The notes under the pieces: model-generated
Seen by the model: only the letters and a program-made list of their open reading frames with translations
Told to the model about the DNA's origin: nothing
Databases searched by the model: none
Translations under genes and position numbers: made by a program
Source of the DNA: Bacillus sp. ZZV12-4809
Lineage (GTDB): Bacteria > Bacillota > Bacilli > Bacillales > Cytobacillaceae
Reading direction: 5' to 3'
Length of the DNA: 64,000 bases
Assembly: GCF_009849585.1 (NCBI RefSeq)
Contig: NZ_VCRN01000005.1
Span: 175,476-239,475 of the forward strand
Shown: positions 55,843 through 64,000 of the stretch, one piece after another
Numbering within the stretch: position 1 is the stretch's first letter
Layout of the letters: every line of letters begins with the position of its first letter

Positions 55843-57438
55843 TTATCTTTCGTATACTATTTTCCCGTCAATAACGGTTTTGTTTACTGTAACGGCTGCA
55901 ATTTGTCCAATAGGCATTTTAAAAATATCTTCATTTAAAATAGTGAAATCTGCCAGATATCCTTCTTGTATGACACCTATATCATTTTCATGGGAGGCAG
56001 CATATGCACTGCCCTTTGTGAATAAGCATACTGCTTCATAAACAGATAATGCCTCACTTGGATAATAGACGGTGTTATGAGGATCATCAATATTTGTTCT
56101 CGTAACAGCTGCATGTATACCAAGAAATGGGTTGGCCGGCTCAATCGGTGCATCAGAGCCTCCTGCACAATGTACCCCTTCTTTCAGCAGTGTCTTCCAT
56201 GCGTAGCTATACTCCATATTTTCTTCACCAATACGCTCGATCACCCATGGAAAATCGGAGGCTGTAAATCTCGGCTGGATATCAAGGATTAAAGGCAGAT
56301 TTTTAGCCCTTTCAATAAGCTCCTTACGCAATATTTGGGCATGAATCAATCTGTCTCGTCCCAGACCTTCCAATGGATGCTTTTCTATTGCATTTAATGC
56401 CATTTCAAATGCCAAATCTCCAATAGTATGGATGGCAACCGGCATTTCATGAATACGGGCTTTCTCCACTAAGGAATCAAGCTGTTCCTGAGAGTAAATA
56501 GCAACGCCTGAAGTGGTTGGGTCATCTGCATAAGGATGACTTAATAAAGCCGTCCTTCCCCCCAAAGCTCCATCAGCAAATATCTTCATAGCGCCAAACT
56601 CTATTTGTTTACTTCCCGCCAAAAATCCTCCGCCTGATTCCTTCATTTCGTCAGCAACTTCATGATGAACCAGCAAATGTGCCCGGAAAGAAAGGCCTTC
56701 CTCCTCAATTACCTGCTTGAAGGCCTGAAAGGTCTGGGTGAACCCTCCATAATAATTCAGATCCTCAGTATGCCCTCCTGTCAATCCAAGCTTATAGGCA
56801 TCATTTATGGCAGCACGAAGCGCCTTCTTTAAATAGCCTTCTGATACAGCAGGCAGCACACTAAATAAAAGATCCTGAGCCTGATCCTTTAAAAGTCCAT
56901 TTAGTCTTCCGTATTCATCTTTTTCAATTACTCCACCCGGAGGACATTCAGTATCTTCAGTAATATTTGCCTTGGATAATCCAAGGGAATTAACTGCAAG
57001 GGCATGTCTGCACACACGTTTCAGCATTACAGGATGATTGGGAACATACTGGTCAAGCTCTGAAGCATATATAGGCTCCGGCTGATCCCATAAATTTTCA
57101 TTCCAGCCTTCCCCAATGACCCATTCTCCCTCTTCTATTGTCTCTGAATATTGCTGAACAGCCAGAAGAACTTCCTGCTTTGATGTGTGCTCAGATAAAT
57201 CGAGCCTGATCAGCCTTTCGCCATGACCTATAAGATGCATATGACTATCGACAAATCCCGGCAGCATCGTGCTGCCCTGCAGATCGATCTCCCTTTGAAT
57301 TTCTTCTTTATACTTATTCCTTAAATCTCTCAAGTCACCTATTTCAATAATCTGGCTTCCTTCTGTAAAAACGGCCTCGATCTGATGGCCTTCCTGCTGA
57401 AGGGTATATATTGGCCCCCCATGCCATAGCGTTCCCAT
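55843..57438 (-). CDS. ytcJ: Amidohydrolase family 3 protein YtcJ
   Basis: 531 residues starting MGTLWHGGPIYTLQQEG with AAAGGAG upstream. Amidohydrolase_3 (ExoP/YtcJ-like) metal motif LPGFVDSHMHLIGHG, further His in IHTIGDLAFEMAL and Asp in CAGGSDAPIEPANPFLGIH. N-terminal and C-terminal beta-sandwich parts flank the barrel. Substrate unknown for the Bacillus protein. It is divergently independent from mbcS. Confidence 0.88.
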   Translation of the reverse strand: MGTLWHGGPIYTLQQEGHQIEAVFTEGSQIIEIGDLRDLRNKYKEEIQREIDLQGSTMLPGFVDSHMHLIGHGERLIRLDLSEHTSKQEVLLAVQQYSETIEEGEWVIGEGWNENLWDQPEPIYASELDQYVPNHPVMLKRVCRHALAVNSLGLSKANITEDTECPPGGVIEKDEYGRLNGLLKDQAQDLLFSVLPAVSEGYLKKALRAAINDAYKLGLTGGHTEDLNYYGGFTQTFQAFKQVIEEEGLSFRAHLLVHHEVADEMKESGGGFLAGSKQIEFGAMKIFADGALGGRTALLSHPYADDPTTSGVAIYSQEQLDSLVEKARIHEMPVAIHTIGDLAFEMALNAIEKHPLEGLGRDRLIHAQILRKELIERAKNLPLILDIQPRFTASDFPWVIERIGEENMEYSYAWKTLLKEGVHCAGGSDAPIEPANPFLGIHAAVTRTNIDDPHNTVYYPSEALSVYEAVCLFTKGSAYAASHENDIGVIQEGYLADFTILNEDIFKMPIGQIAAVTVNKTVIDGKIVYER

Positions 57439-57489
57439 AAGTCTTTTCTCCTTTAATAAAATAAAGTTCATATTTACCATAGTATAACA

Positions 57490-57519
57490 AAAATACAGGC
57501 GGAATTCCGCCTGTATTTT
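57490..57519. terminator. Terminator of mbcS
   Basis: AAAATACAGGCGGAA/TTCCGCCTGTATTTT, perfect 15-bp palindrome, 10 bp past the stop. Confidence 0.85.
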
Positions 57520-57528
57520 TCAAAGCAT

Positions 57529-59118
57529 TCAGTTTTGCGCTGAAGCAGTTTCGGCTTCTTTTTTACGCAATTCAACACGCATGATTTTTCCGGAAGTCGT
57601 TTTTGGCAGCTCTGATAAAAACTCAATTTTCCGAGGATATTTGTATGGAGCTGTAAGCTCTTTTACATGATCCTGGAGCTGGGAAACAAGGTTGGGATCG
57701 TTTTGGTCGACACCCTCCCTTAATACAATAAATGCCTTAACGATCGATCCGCGTACTTCATCAGGACTGCCTACAACTGCACATTCTGCTACATAAGGAT
57801 GTTTTACTAGTGCGTCTTCCACTTCGAATGGTCCAATAGTATAGCCTGAGCTGATAATTATATCGTCACCTCGGCCTTCAAACCAGAAATAGCCATCTTC
57901 ATCTTTCTTTGCTTTATCTCCGGTAATATAGTATTCACCGCGAAATTGCATAGCAGTTCTTTCCGTGTCTTTATAATAATTTTTAAAGAGTGCAGGAGTG
58001 TCAATATGGACAGCGATATCTCCTGTCTCACCCACAGCACAAATCCCACCGTCTTCATTAATAATCTCAACTCTGTTTCCTGGCGTCGGTTTGCCCATTG
58101 AGCCTGCTTTTAACTCCATATCCTTTGTAATGCCGACCAGTAGGGTATTTTCAGTCTGTCCATAGCCATCACGGACATTCACATTAAAATGCTTCTTAAA
58201 TGTATCAATCACTTCCCTGTTCAACGGTTCACCCGCTGAGACAGCACTGTGAAGGGCCGGCAGCTTATATTCATGAATATTGTCAGCTTTTGCCATCAGC
58301 CTGTATTCAGTCGGTGTGCAGCAAAGGACATTTACCTGATAATCCTGTAACAGCTGCAAATATTTTTTCGGCTCGAACTTTCCATTATAGACAACTCCGG
58401 TAGCACCTGAACCGAGAACGGAAAGGAACGGGCTCCAAATCCACTTCTGCCAGCCGGGGCCAGCAGTTGCCCAAACTGTATCGCCTTCATTAATGCATAA
58501 CCAGTTTGGTGCTGCTGTTTTTAGGTGAGCAAATGCCCAGCCATGTGTATGTACTACCCCTTTGGGGTTTCCGGTTGTTCCAGATGTATATGAAAGGAAT
58601 GCCATATCATCCCGAGAAGTTTCAGCCAATGAAAGGTCAGGTGAAGCATGTTTCATTTCCTCGTCAAGGCCGATCCAGCCATCTGCCTTACCGCCTATTA
58701 TAAATTTCTGCAGGGCTTCGGCTTCCTTAATATCTTTAAATTGGTCAACATATGGATAATAGCTGACAATTGCTTTAACATCGCCATGATTTATGCGGTA
58801 TTGCAAATCTTTCGTACGAAGCATTTCTGAACTTGGTATAACAACAATTCCTGCTTTTAATGATGCAATGTAAACCTGATATGCTTCAATCAGTCTTGGA
58901 ACAATGATAAGAATAACATCCCCTTTATTCAAACCATTTTCTAAGAAAACGTTTCCAATTCTGTTTGCATTTTGAATCAATTCACTATATGTAATCTCTT
59001 TCTTTTCTCCGTGCTCATTTTCCCACTTTATGGAAAGTTTGTCCGTTTCTCCGGCAAACCGCTCCATTTCTGATACGAGGTTGTACTTCTCCGGTGCGAT
59101 TAAGTCTTCCCGTGTCAT
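57529..59118 (-). CDS. mbcS: Acyl-CoA synthetase MbcS (AMP-forming)
   Basis: 529 residues. Adenylate-forming family: P-loop LSYTSGTTGNPKGVVHTHG, motif GYGQTENTLL, and C-terminal YKYPRKIEFLSELPKTTSGKI with the catalytic Lys. Length and context match B. subtilis MbcS (YtcI), which activates short branched-chain acids such as methylbutyrate and isobutyrate for branched fatty-acid synthesis. Single gene between ytcJ and sspA. Confidence 0.9.
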   Translation of the reverse strand: MTREDLIAPEKYNLVSEMERFAGETDKLSIKWENEHGEKKEITYSELIQNANRIGNVFLENGLNKGDVILIIVPRLIEAYQVYIASLKAGIVVIPSSEMLRTKDLQYRINHGDVKAIVSYYPYVDQFKDIKEAEALQKFIIGGKADGWIGLDEEMKHASPDLSLAETSRDDMAFLSYTSGTTGNPKGVVHTHGWAFAHLKTAAPNWLCINEGDTVWATAGPGWQKWIWSPFLSVLGSGATGVVYNGKFEPKKYLQLLQDYQVNVLCCTPTEYRLMAKADNIHEYKLPALHSAVSAGEPLNREVIDTFKKHFNVNVRDGYGQTENTLLVGITKDMELKAGSMGKPTPGNRVEIINEDGGICAVGETGDIAVHIDTPALFKNYYKDTERTAMQFRGEYYITGDKAKKDEDGYFWFEGRGDDIIISSGYTIGPFEVEDALVKHPYVAECAVVGSPDEVRGSIVKAFIVLREGVDQNDPNLVSQLQDHVKELTAPYKYPRKIEFLSELPKTTSGKIMRVELRKKEAETASAQN

Positions 59119-59239
59119 TAAATCTCCCCCTGACTATGTCTTTTTCCGCTGCCTGAACTTGATGGATATTCTATAGAAATTATTATACTAAATTATTATA
59201 AAATTTAAAATTATTTATTATTTTAAAAGTTTTTTTGCA

Positions 59240-59273
59240 CAAAAATAAGGAGCAGGAATGATTCCTGCTCCTT
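59240..59273 (-). terminator. sspA terminator
   Basis: AAGGAGCAGGAAT/ATTCCTGCTCCTT 13-bp stem with TATTTTTG following on the minus strand. Confidence 0.9.
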
Positions 59274-59290
59274 GTAGCCATATTATTTAA

Positions 59291-59494
59291 TTATTTTTGG
59301 AAACCGCCTAATTGCTGTTCAGCCATTTGAACTAAACGCTTAGTGATTTCTCCTCCTACAGAACCGTTAGCGCGAGAAGTAGTTTCAGCACCAAGGTTTA
59401 CACCGAATTCAGTAGCGATTTCGTACTTCATTTGGTCAAGAGCTTGTTGTACTCCTGGAACTAGAAGTTGGTTTGAGCTGTTGTTGTTTGCCAT
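59291..59494 (-). CDS. sspA: Small acid-soluble spore protein, alpha/beta type
   Basis: 67 residues starting [19 protein letters not shown], with AAGGAGG upstream. The alpha/beta-SASP pattern is complete: [20 protein letters not shown], the GPR protease region [17 protein letters not shown], and [18 protein letters not shown]. It coats spore DNA and protects against UV. A sigma-G promoter (59519-59549) lies 25 bp upstream. Position next to thiI matches B. subtilis sspA. Confidence 0.96.
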   Translation of the reverse strand: MANNNSSNQLLVPGVQQALDQMKYEIATEFGVNLGAETTSRANGSVGGEITKRLVQMAEQQLGGFQK

Positions 59495-59518
59495 GTGATT
59501 TTCACCTCCTTGTGAGTA

Positions 59519-59549
59519 TAGAATGTGTAGAATCACATGGCCATATACA
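59519..59549 (-). promoter_or_regulatory. Sigma-G promoter of sspA
   Basis: TGTATA (59544-59549), 18 bp, CATTCTA (59519-59525) on the minus strand match the forespore sigma-G consensus (GHATR and CATNHTA). Confidence 0.75.
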
Positions 59550-59640
59550 CTAATTATTTGGTAATTTTTATGTTATTTTTTAAGTGGAATTTAACTATTG
59601 CTGCACTGGGATATTGGCATATACATACAGATGGAAGCCT

Positions 59641-59721
59641 GTTGATTTCCACTGTGGTTATTTGCTTTCCAGGATAGGAACGGGAGCTTCCTTTTTCGGG
59701 AATCAAGTTCTCTCAATCAAC
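59641..59721. repeat. GTTGATT-bounded intergenic repeat, internally deleted copy
   Basis: Left edge GTTGATTTCCACTG and TTGCTTTCC. Right edge CGGGAATCAAG and CTCAATCAAC. Same terminal plan as 391-490. It lies between sspA and thiI (59550-59775), where nothing else is visible. Confidence 0.45.
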
Positions 59722-59775
59722 TCAGGAATAAAACCTGTATGCATATTACCATTTTAACAAATACCCCGAATATTA

Positions 59776-60984
59776 TTAAAATAATTCCCCAAAAGAGTCT
59801 TCATTGAGCATTTGAGGTTTAATAACCATCTTTTCAGTATCCTCAACAGCTTTTGCAATTAGGGGTTCGAAGTCAACAAAGCTTTCGAAACGGCGTACTT
59901 TGTCGCGTTTAGGTTTTGTTTTGGGTGATGAAGGAACAAAAACGGTACAGCAATCTTCAAATGGCCTGATCGATATATCATGTGTATCGATGGTTTGGGC
60001 AATGTCGATGATTTCTGATTTATCCATTGTGATCAGCGGCCTCAAAATAGGCGTTGCCGTAACATCGTTAATGGCAAACATACTCTCAAGTGTCTGGCTT
60101 GCTACCTGTCCAAGGCTTTCCCCGGTGATGATGGCCAGGCCATCATTTTTATCGCGGATTGCATCAGTAATCCGGAGCATCATTCTTCTTGTAGCTGTCA
60201 TTGTATAATTCGAAGGAACCTGCTGATGGATCAGCTGCTGGATTTCTGTAAATGGAACAATATGAAGGACAACGGTTCCAGCAATATTCGCAAGTTTTTC
60301 TGTCAAATCAATTACTTTTTGCTTTGCACGTTCACTCGTAAAAGGCGGGCTGTGAAAGTGGACAGCTTCTATTTCTAATCCTCTCTTCATGGATAAGTAA
60401 CCTGCTACGGGGCTGTCAATTCCCCCGGAGAGCATAAGCATGGCTTTTCCGCCTGACCCTGCAGGAAGTCCGCCAGCCCCCAGAATGTTTTCGCATGATA
60501 GGTAGGCTGCTTCTTCGCGAACTTCAACCTGCAGATTGATATCCGGTTTTTTTACGTTCACTTTTAGACCTGGCACATTCTTCAGGAGATGTCCGCCAAA
60601 TTCATGATTAAGTTCGTCAGTGTTTAAAGGGAAGCTTTTATCGGCTCTTTTAGCCGTAATCTTGAAAGTCTTTCCTTCATCAAAGTGTTTTAATAATAAG
60701 GCCAATGCTGCTGCTTTCATTTCTTCGATATCTTTATTGACTTTAACAGCCAGGCTGAATGACTGAATGCCAAAGATGCCTTTAAGCCGATCAGCAACCT
60801 CTCTTCCATCTGCCCCATTCAAAACAACGTACATTCTGTCTCTTGTAGATTCTATCTTAATGCCGGGAAATTCATTCAGCACATCTGCTATGCTTTTTCT
60901 TAATTTCTCTACAAACTTATTGCGGTTTCTGCCTTTTGTGGAGATTTCTCCATATCGTATAAGTATACGGTCGTAATTTATCAT
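59776..60984 (-). CDS. thiI: tRNA 4-thiouridine / thiamine sulfur transferase ThiI
   Basis: 402 residues. Order: N-terminal ferredoxin-like part and THUMP domain (about 60-165), then a PP-loop ATPase with MLMLSGGIDSPVAGYLSMKR. It ends without a rhodanese domain, as in B. subtilis ThiI, so sulfur must come directly from the partner desulfurase. The start overlaps the desulfurase stop by 4 bases (ATGA). It makes s4U8 in tRNA. Confidence 0.96.
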   Translation of the reverse strand: MINYDRILIRYGEISTKGRNRNKFVEKLRKSIADVLNEFPGIKIESTRDRMYVVLNGADGREVADRLKGIFGIQSFSLAVKVNKDIEEMKAAALALLLKHFDEGKTFKITAKRADKSFPLNTDELNHEFGGHLLKNVPGLKVNVKKPDINLQVEVREEAAYLSCENILGAGGLPAGSGGKAMLMLSGGIDSPVAGYLSMKRGLEIEAVHFHSPPFTSERAKQKVIDLTEKLANIAGTVVLHIVPFTEIQQLIHQQVPSNYTMTATRRMMLRITDAIRDKNDGLAIITGESLGQVASQTLESMFAINDVTATPILRPLITMDKSEIIDIAQTIDTHDISIRPFEDCCTVFVPSSPKTKPKRDKVRRFESFVDFEPLIAKAVEDTEKMVIKPQMLNEDSFGELF

Positions 60985-62126
60985 AATTTCATTACCTCTC
61001 TTAGCCTAATAACGGTCTCTTTTACCGCCCGTGTAAAAATCTCAGCCTCTTCCTTCGTATTACCATAGGATAAACTGACCCGGACTGCGCTTTTCGCATC
61101 CTTTTCAGGTATTCCCATAGCCATCAGGGTACTGCTGGGGGCAGATTTCTTCGAAGAGCAAGCACTGGTAGTAGATATAAAAATTCCGCGCTCTTCTAAA
61201 GCGTGTACAAATACCTCCGCTTTGAATCCTTTTATGGAAAAATTTACGATATGAGGAGCTGATTTTTTTTCAGGGGTATGAACTGTAATCCCTTCAATTC
61301 TGCCCAGTTCCTTCATAATATAGGTTTTGATGGATGTGAGCCGGTTTAAATGCTTTTCCATGTTATCCATAGTAAGCCTTAATGCCTTTGCCATAGCCAC
61401 AATACCAGCTACATTCTCAGTACCGCTTCTCACTCTCCATTCCTGATTGCCCCCGGAGAGTATCGGAGAAATACGGAGTCCATCCCGAATGAACAAAACC
61501 CCATTCCCCTTCAAACCGTGGAATTTATGAGCGGAGATCGTACACAAATCCACGCGGGCCTGATAAAGATCAAGGGGCACCTTGCCGATTCCCTGAACAT
61601 GGTCTACATGGAATATGACCCGCTCATGCTTCTTCAGCATCTCGCCTATTTCATTGATTGGCTGAATGGAACCAATTTCATTATTTACATGCATAACAGA
61701 GACTAAAACAGTTTCCTGTGTAATTTCCTTTTCAATGTCTTCTGCATGGACAATACCTTTTTTATCCGGTTCAATTACAGTTATGCGAAAGCCCAAATCC
61801 TTCAGCTGTTCAGCCGTTTCCCTTACAGAAGCATGTTCAAGTCCCGTGATGATAATATGGCTGCCTCTTTTTCGATGCATTAATGCAGTTCCTTTTATAG
61901 CAAGATTGTTGCTCTCTGTCCCTCCGGATGTAAAATACACTTCGCTGTTCTTTACATTCAGCAAATGGGCAATTTGCTCACGCGCCTGCATCAGCAGTCT
62001 CTCAGCCTTACCTCCAAATTCGTGGAGGGACGAGGGATTCCCAAAGTAATCTGAAGAAACCTTTATAAAAGAATCAAGCACTTCTTTATATGGTTTAGTT
62101 GTTGCACTGTTATCTAAATAAATCAC
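60981..62126 (-). CDS. nifZ: Cysteine desulfurase partner of ThiI (NifZ type)
   Basis: 381 residues. PLP-dependent class V aminotransferase fold: IYLDNSATTKP, the PLP lysine in ISAHKFHGLKGNGVLF and the catalytic Cys in STTSACSSKKSAPSSTLMAMG. In B. subtilis the equivalent NifZ feeds sulfur to the rhodanese-less ThiI. The 4-base overlap with thiI supports a dedicated pair. No isc/suf genes are close. Confidence 0.92.
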   Translation of the reverse strand: MIYLDNSATTKPYKEVLDSFIKVSSDYFGNPSSLHEFGGKAERLLMQAREQIAHLLNVKNSEVYFTSGGTESNNLAIKGTALMHRKRGSHIIITGLEHASVRETAEQLKDLGFRITVIEPDKKGIVHAEDIEKEITQETVLVSVMHVNNEIGSIQPINEIGEMLKKHERVIFHVDHVQGIGKVPLDLYQARVDLCTISAHKFHGLKGNGVLFIRDGLRISPILSGGNQEWRVRSGTENVAGIVAMAKALRLTMDNMEKHLNRLTSIKTYIMKELGRIEGITVHTPEKKSAPHIVNFSIKGFKAEVFVHALEERGIFISTTSACSSKKSAPSSTLMAMGIPEKDAKSAVRVSLSYGNTKEEAEIFTRAVKETVIRLREVMKL

Positions 62127-62390
62127 GGTCTTCTCCTTTCCGTTCCGATAACCCTTTAGCCAACTTTAAATCATAGCATAACCAGTGAAGATTGGAAATT
62201 ATAATGAAGCTTTTAATTCAAATATCAATTCATTACTGTTTAAATTATTCAAGTTTGACCAGTTTAACCGAATGAATGGATTAATTTTCACGTGGAAAGC
62301 TGTTATTATTATTATTTGAGCGAGTACATTTCGAACTTTTATTATATAAAATACTAAATATTAAGACTTCGTATTTTTTCGACATTTTTT
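62127..62390. other. Divergent gap upstream of nifZ and braB
   Basis: AT-rich intergenic sequence with no coding frame. It should hold the nifZ promoter on one strand, but I could not assign it. Part of the 332-bp gap whose right end is the braB control region. Confidence 0.3.
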
Positions 62391-62410
62391 TTAGCACCTG
62401 TGCTAATATG
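62379..62410 (+). promoter_or_regulatory. braB promoter with palindromic operator
   Basis: TCGACA (62379-62384) and an extended -10 TGCTAATAT (62401-62409) frame a 16-bp palindrome TTAGCAC-CT-GTGCTAA (62391-62406) that runs into the -10. A repressor binding there would block the promoter. I do not recognise the factor. No good CodY box was found. Confidence 0.5.
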
Positions 62411-62458
62411 AAAATGTTCTAAACATTATGATATGGAACCATCTTCAGGAGGATTTAT

Positions 62459-63802
62459 ATGGAGAATAAAACACTAGCACCGAAACAAATTCTCGCCGTC
62501 GGACTCATGTTATTTGCTCTATTCTTTGGGGCAGGAAATATGATCTTCCCTCCATTCCTTGGACAATCTGCCGGCACGAATGTATGGACTGCTATTATCG
62601 GATTTTTAATTACAGGTGTTGGATTGCCGCTAGTGGGCATCATTGCTATTGCCAAAAATGGGAATTTACAGACGATTGCAAGCAGGGTTCACCCATTATA
62701 TGGAATTATTTTTACGATTATTATGTACTCAGCCATCGGACCACTTTTCGGAATCCCGCGTACTGGAACGGTTGCTTTTGAAATAGGGGTTACTCCGTTT
62801 CTGACTGAAACCGCTTCCAATAGTCCCTTTTCCTTATTGGTATATACTGTTGCCTTTTTTAGCATTACAGCCTGGCTTTCTCTTAATCCATCGAAATTAG
62901 TGGATAGAATTGGGAATATTTTCACGCCTGCACTGCTCATTATCCTTGCAGTTCTGGTTATAAAAAGCATCATTACACCAATGGGCGAAATGCAGGCTCC
63001 AATGGGGGCGTATGCTGAGGGACCGTTCTTTAAGGGGTTCATTGAAGGCTACCTGACAATGGATACAATTGCAGCTTTAGTATTCGGTATTATAGTTATT
63101 GGTTCAATAGAGGGGATGGGTGTGAAAAATAAGCACTCACTTATGAAAATTTGCATTACTGCCGGACTTATAGCTGCTGCTGGTCTTGCGGCTGTATATT
63201 TGTCCCTTGCGTATATCGGGGCATCAAGTATGGAAACAATAGGTCAACTTGATAATGGCGGCGCTATCCTATCCGCAGCTTCTCAGTACCTATTTGGACC
63301 TGCTGGAGGAATGATTCTGGGACTGGCCATTACGGTAGCATGCCTAACAACATCTATTGGACTCGTGTCTGCCAGTGCGCAGTACTTTCATAAACTGCTC
63401 CCAAAAGTATCTTATAAAGCCATTGTCATCATTCTTTCATTGTTCAGCATGGTGGTTTCAAATATTGGTTTAACACAGCTGATTCAGCTTTCATTGCCAA
63501 TTTTGATCATAATTTATCCGCTGGCCATCGTGCTGATACTTTTTTCTTTTATTCACAATGCGTTTAATGGATACTCTGCGGTATATATAGGGGCTTTAAT
63601 CCCCACTGGTTTAATCAGTTTATTGGATGGTTTAAACACTGCAGGAATGGATGTATCCGCCATTACGGATTCACTGCAATTCCTCCCATTCTTTGCTGAG
63701 GGAATAGGCTGGATTGTGCCTGCCATTGCTGGAGCTGTTATAGGTTACTTCATGGCGGTTGCTGTTGGGGAGCCAAAAAAAATAATTGCCGGCAACGAAT
63801 AA
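62459..63802 (+). CDS. braB: Branched-chain amino acid:cation symporter (BraB/BrnQ)
   Basis: 447 residues and twelve hydrophobic helices of the LIVCS family. Family marks are FALFFGAGNMIFPP near the N-terminus and ARTGTVAFEIG-type sequence (GIPRTGTVAFEIGVTPFL). It imports Ile/Leu/Val with sodium or protons. AGGAGG precedes the ATG. Alone on the plus strand next to nifZ, as in B. subtilis braB. Confidence 0.95.
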   Translation: MENKTLAPKQILAVGLMLFALFFGAGNMIFPPFLGQSAGTNVWTAIIGFLITGVGLPLVGIIAIAKNGNLQTIASRVHPLYGIIFTIIMYSAIGPLFGIPRTGTVAFEIGVTPFLTETASNSPFSLLVYTVAFFSITAWLSLNPSKLVDRIGNIFTPALLIILAVLVIKSIITPMGEMQAPMGAYAEGPFFKGFIEGYLTMDTIAALVFGIIVIGSIEGMGVKNKHSLMKICITAGLIAAAGLAAVYLSLAYIGASSMETIGQLDNGGAILSAASQYLFGPAGGMILGLAITVACLTTSIGLVSASAQYFHKLLPKVSYKAIVIILSLFSMVVSNIGLTQLIQLSLPILIIIYPLAIVLILFSFIHNAFNGYSAVYIGALIPTGLISLLDGLNTAGMDVSAITDSLQFLPFFAEGIGWIVPAIAGAVIGYFMAVAVGEPKKIIAGNE

Positions 63803-63880
63803 TTGAAATGCTCCAGGACACCCGCCTATCTGCTAATGGGGGCCAGACAGTTTTCTATTTTTTAAAATTGCTAATAAAAA

Positions 63881-63902
63881 ACAGATCCGAAATCGGATCT
63901 GT
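63881..63902. terminator. Hairpin past braB, good terminator for minus-strand traffic
   Basis: ACAGATCCGA/TCGGATCTGT with TTTTTTATT following on the minus strand. Suggests a converging gene beyond 64000. Confidence 0.6.
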
Positions 63903-63912
63903 CAGTTTGTAG

Positions 63913-63960
63913 ACAAAAGGGGTTCGGAATAGCCTTATTCCGGACCCTTTTTACTTTTTT
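63913..63960 (+). terminator. braB terminator
   Basis: An interrupted AAAAGGGGTTCGGAATA / TATTCCGGACCCTTTTT hairpin followed by ACTTTTTT. Confidence 0.75.
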
Positions 63961-64000
63961 ATTGGACTTGAAAGCATTTTTTCATGACTGTAAACCTCTC

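Noticed and set aside
62280..62300. CodY box upstream of braB
   Set aside because: Only one half (AATTTTC) matches the palindromic consensus, with five or more mismatches in the other.
62391..62406. CIRCE element for HrcA
   Set aside because: The CIRCE half-site starts TTAGCACTC and is separated by 9 bp. Here the spacing is only 2 bp and the TC/GA ends are missing.

Overview
The window is chromosomal DNA of a low-to-moderate-GC, endospore-forming Bacillaceae. Gene order follows the Bacillus subtilis segment from dnaB to braB/ezrA almost gene for gene, and sporulation genes (ytaF, ytrHI, ytvI, gerW, sspA) are present. Protein divergence, an extra hflKC pair, an extra MaoC-like gene and several intergenic repeat families argue against B. 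subtilis itself. A Cytobacillus/Mesobacillus-type organism is my best guess, from recollection only. No rRNA, tRNA, CRISPR, prophage or insertion sequence was found.

Layout. 0-5.8 kb (minus strand): 5' end of dnaB, nrdR, a small cytosolic protein, speD with a structured leader, gluconeogenic gapB, coaE, ytaF, mutM. 5.8-13.6 kb: polA preceded by three 123-bp repeats, hflC/hflK with a sigma-W-type promoter, and phoR/phoP. 13.8-18.5 kb: a MaoC-like protein with a cre site, then the TCA cluster mdh, icd, citZ. 19-24.5 kb: ytwI, ytvI (plus strand), fxsA, pyk, pfkA. 24.8-32.3 kb: accA, accD, a GntR/FadR-family regulator, NADP-malic enzyme and dnaE. The regulator's probable operators (TGGTC-A-GACCA) lie before accD and before the malic enzyme gene. 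32.4-38 kb: ytrH-ytrI, nrnA, ytpI, ytoI, ytkL and a 52-bp minisatellite. 38-46 kb: an M24 peptidase, ald, a 55-aa gene, a UspA protein, argGH, a secreted serine hydrolase. 46-54 kb: moaB, an EcsC-family protein, ackA, ytxK, tpx, gerW, ytfI, sppA-yteJ. 54-64 kb: a frameshifted NAD kinase, rarD, ytcJ, mbcS, sspA, thiI with its cysteine desulfurase, and braB.

Most genes serve central carbon flow and its switching: glycolysis (pfkA, pyk), TCA (citZ, icd, mdh), gluconeogenesis (gapB), anaplerosis/NADPH (malic enzyme), fatty-acid initiation (accDA) and overflow (ackA). Visible sites match the expected regulators: cre boxes for CcpA, a CcpN-like dyad at gapB, an ARG box at argG, and sigma-W, sigma-E and sigma-G promoters.

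No wholly new multi-gene system is evident. The less explained material is non-coding: the speD leader RNA, the hairpin cluster between mdh and the MaoC-like gene, the polA-leader repeats, the minisatellite, and the accDA/malic-enzyme regulator circuit. Start codons were chosen by Shine-Dalgarno (SD) position and remembered homologue N-termini. No database search was possible.
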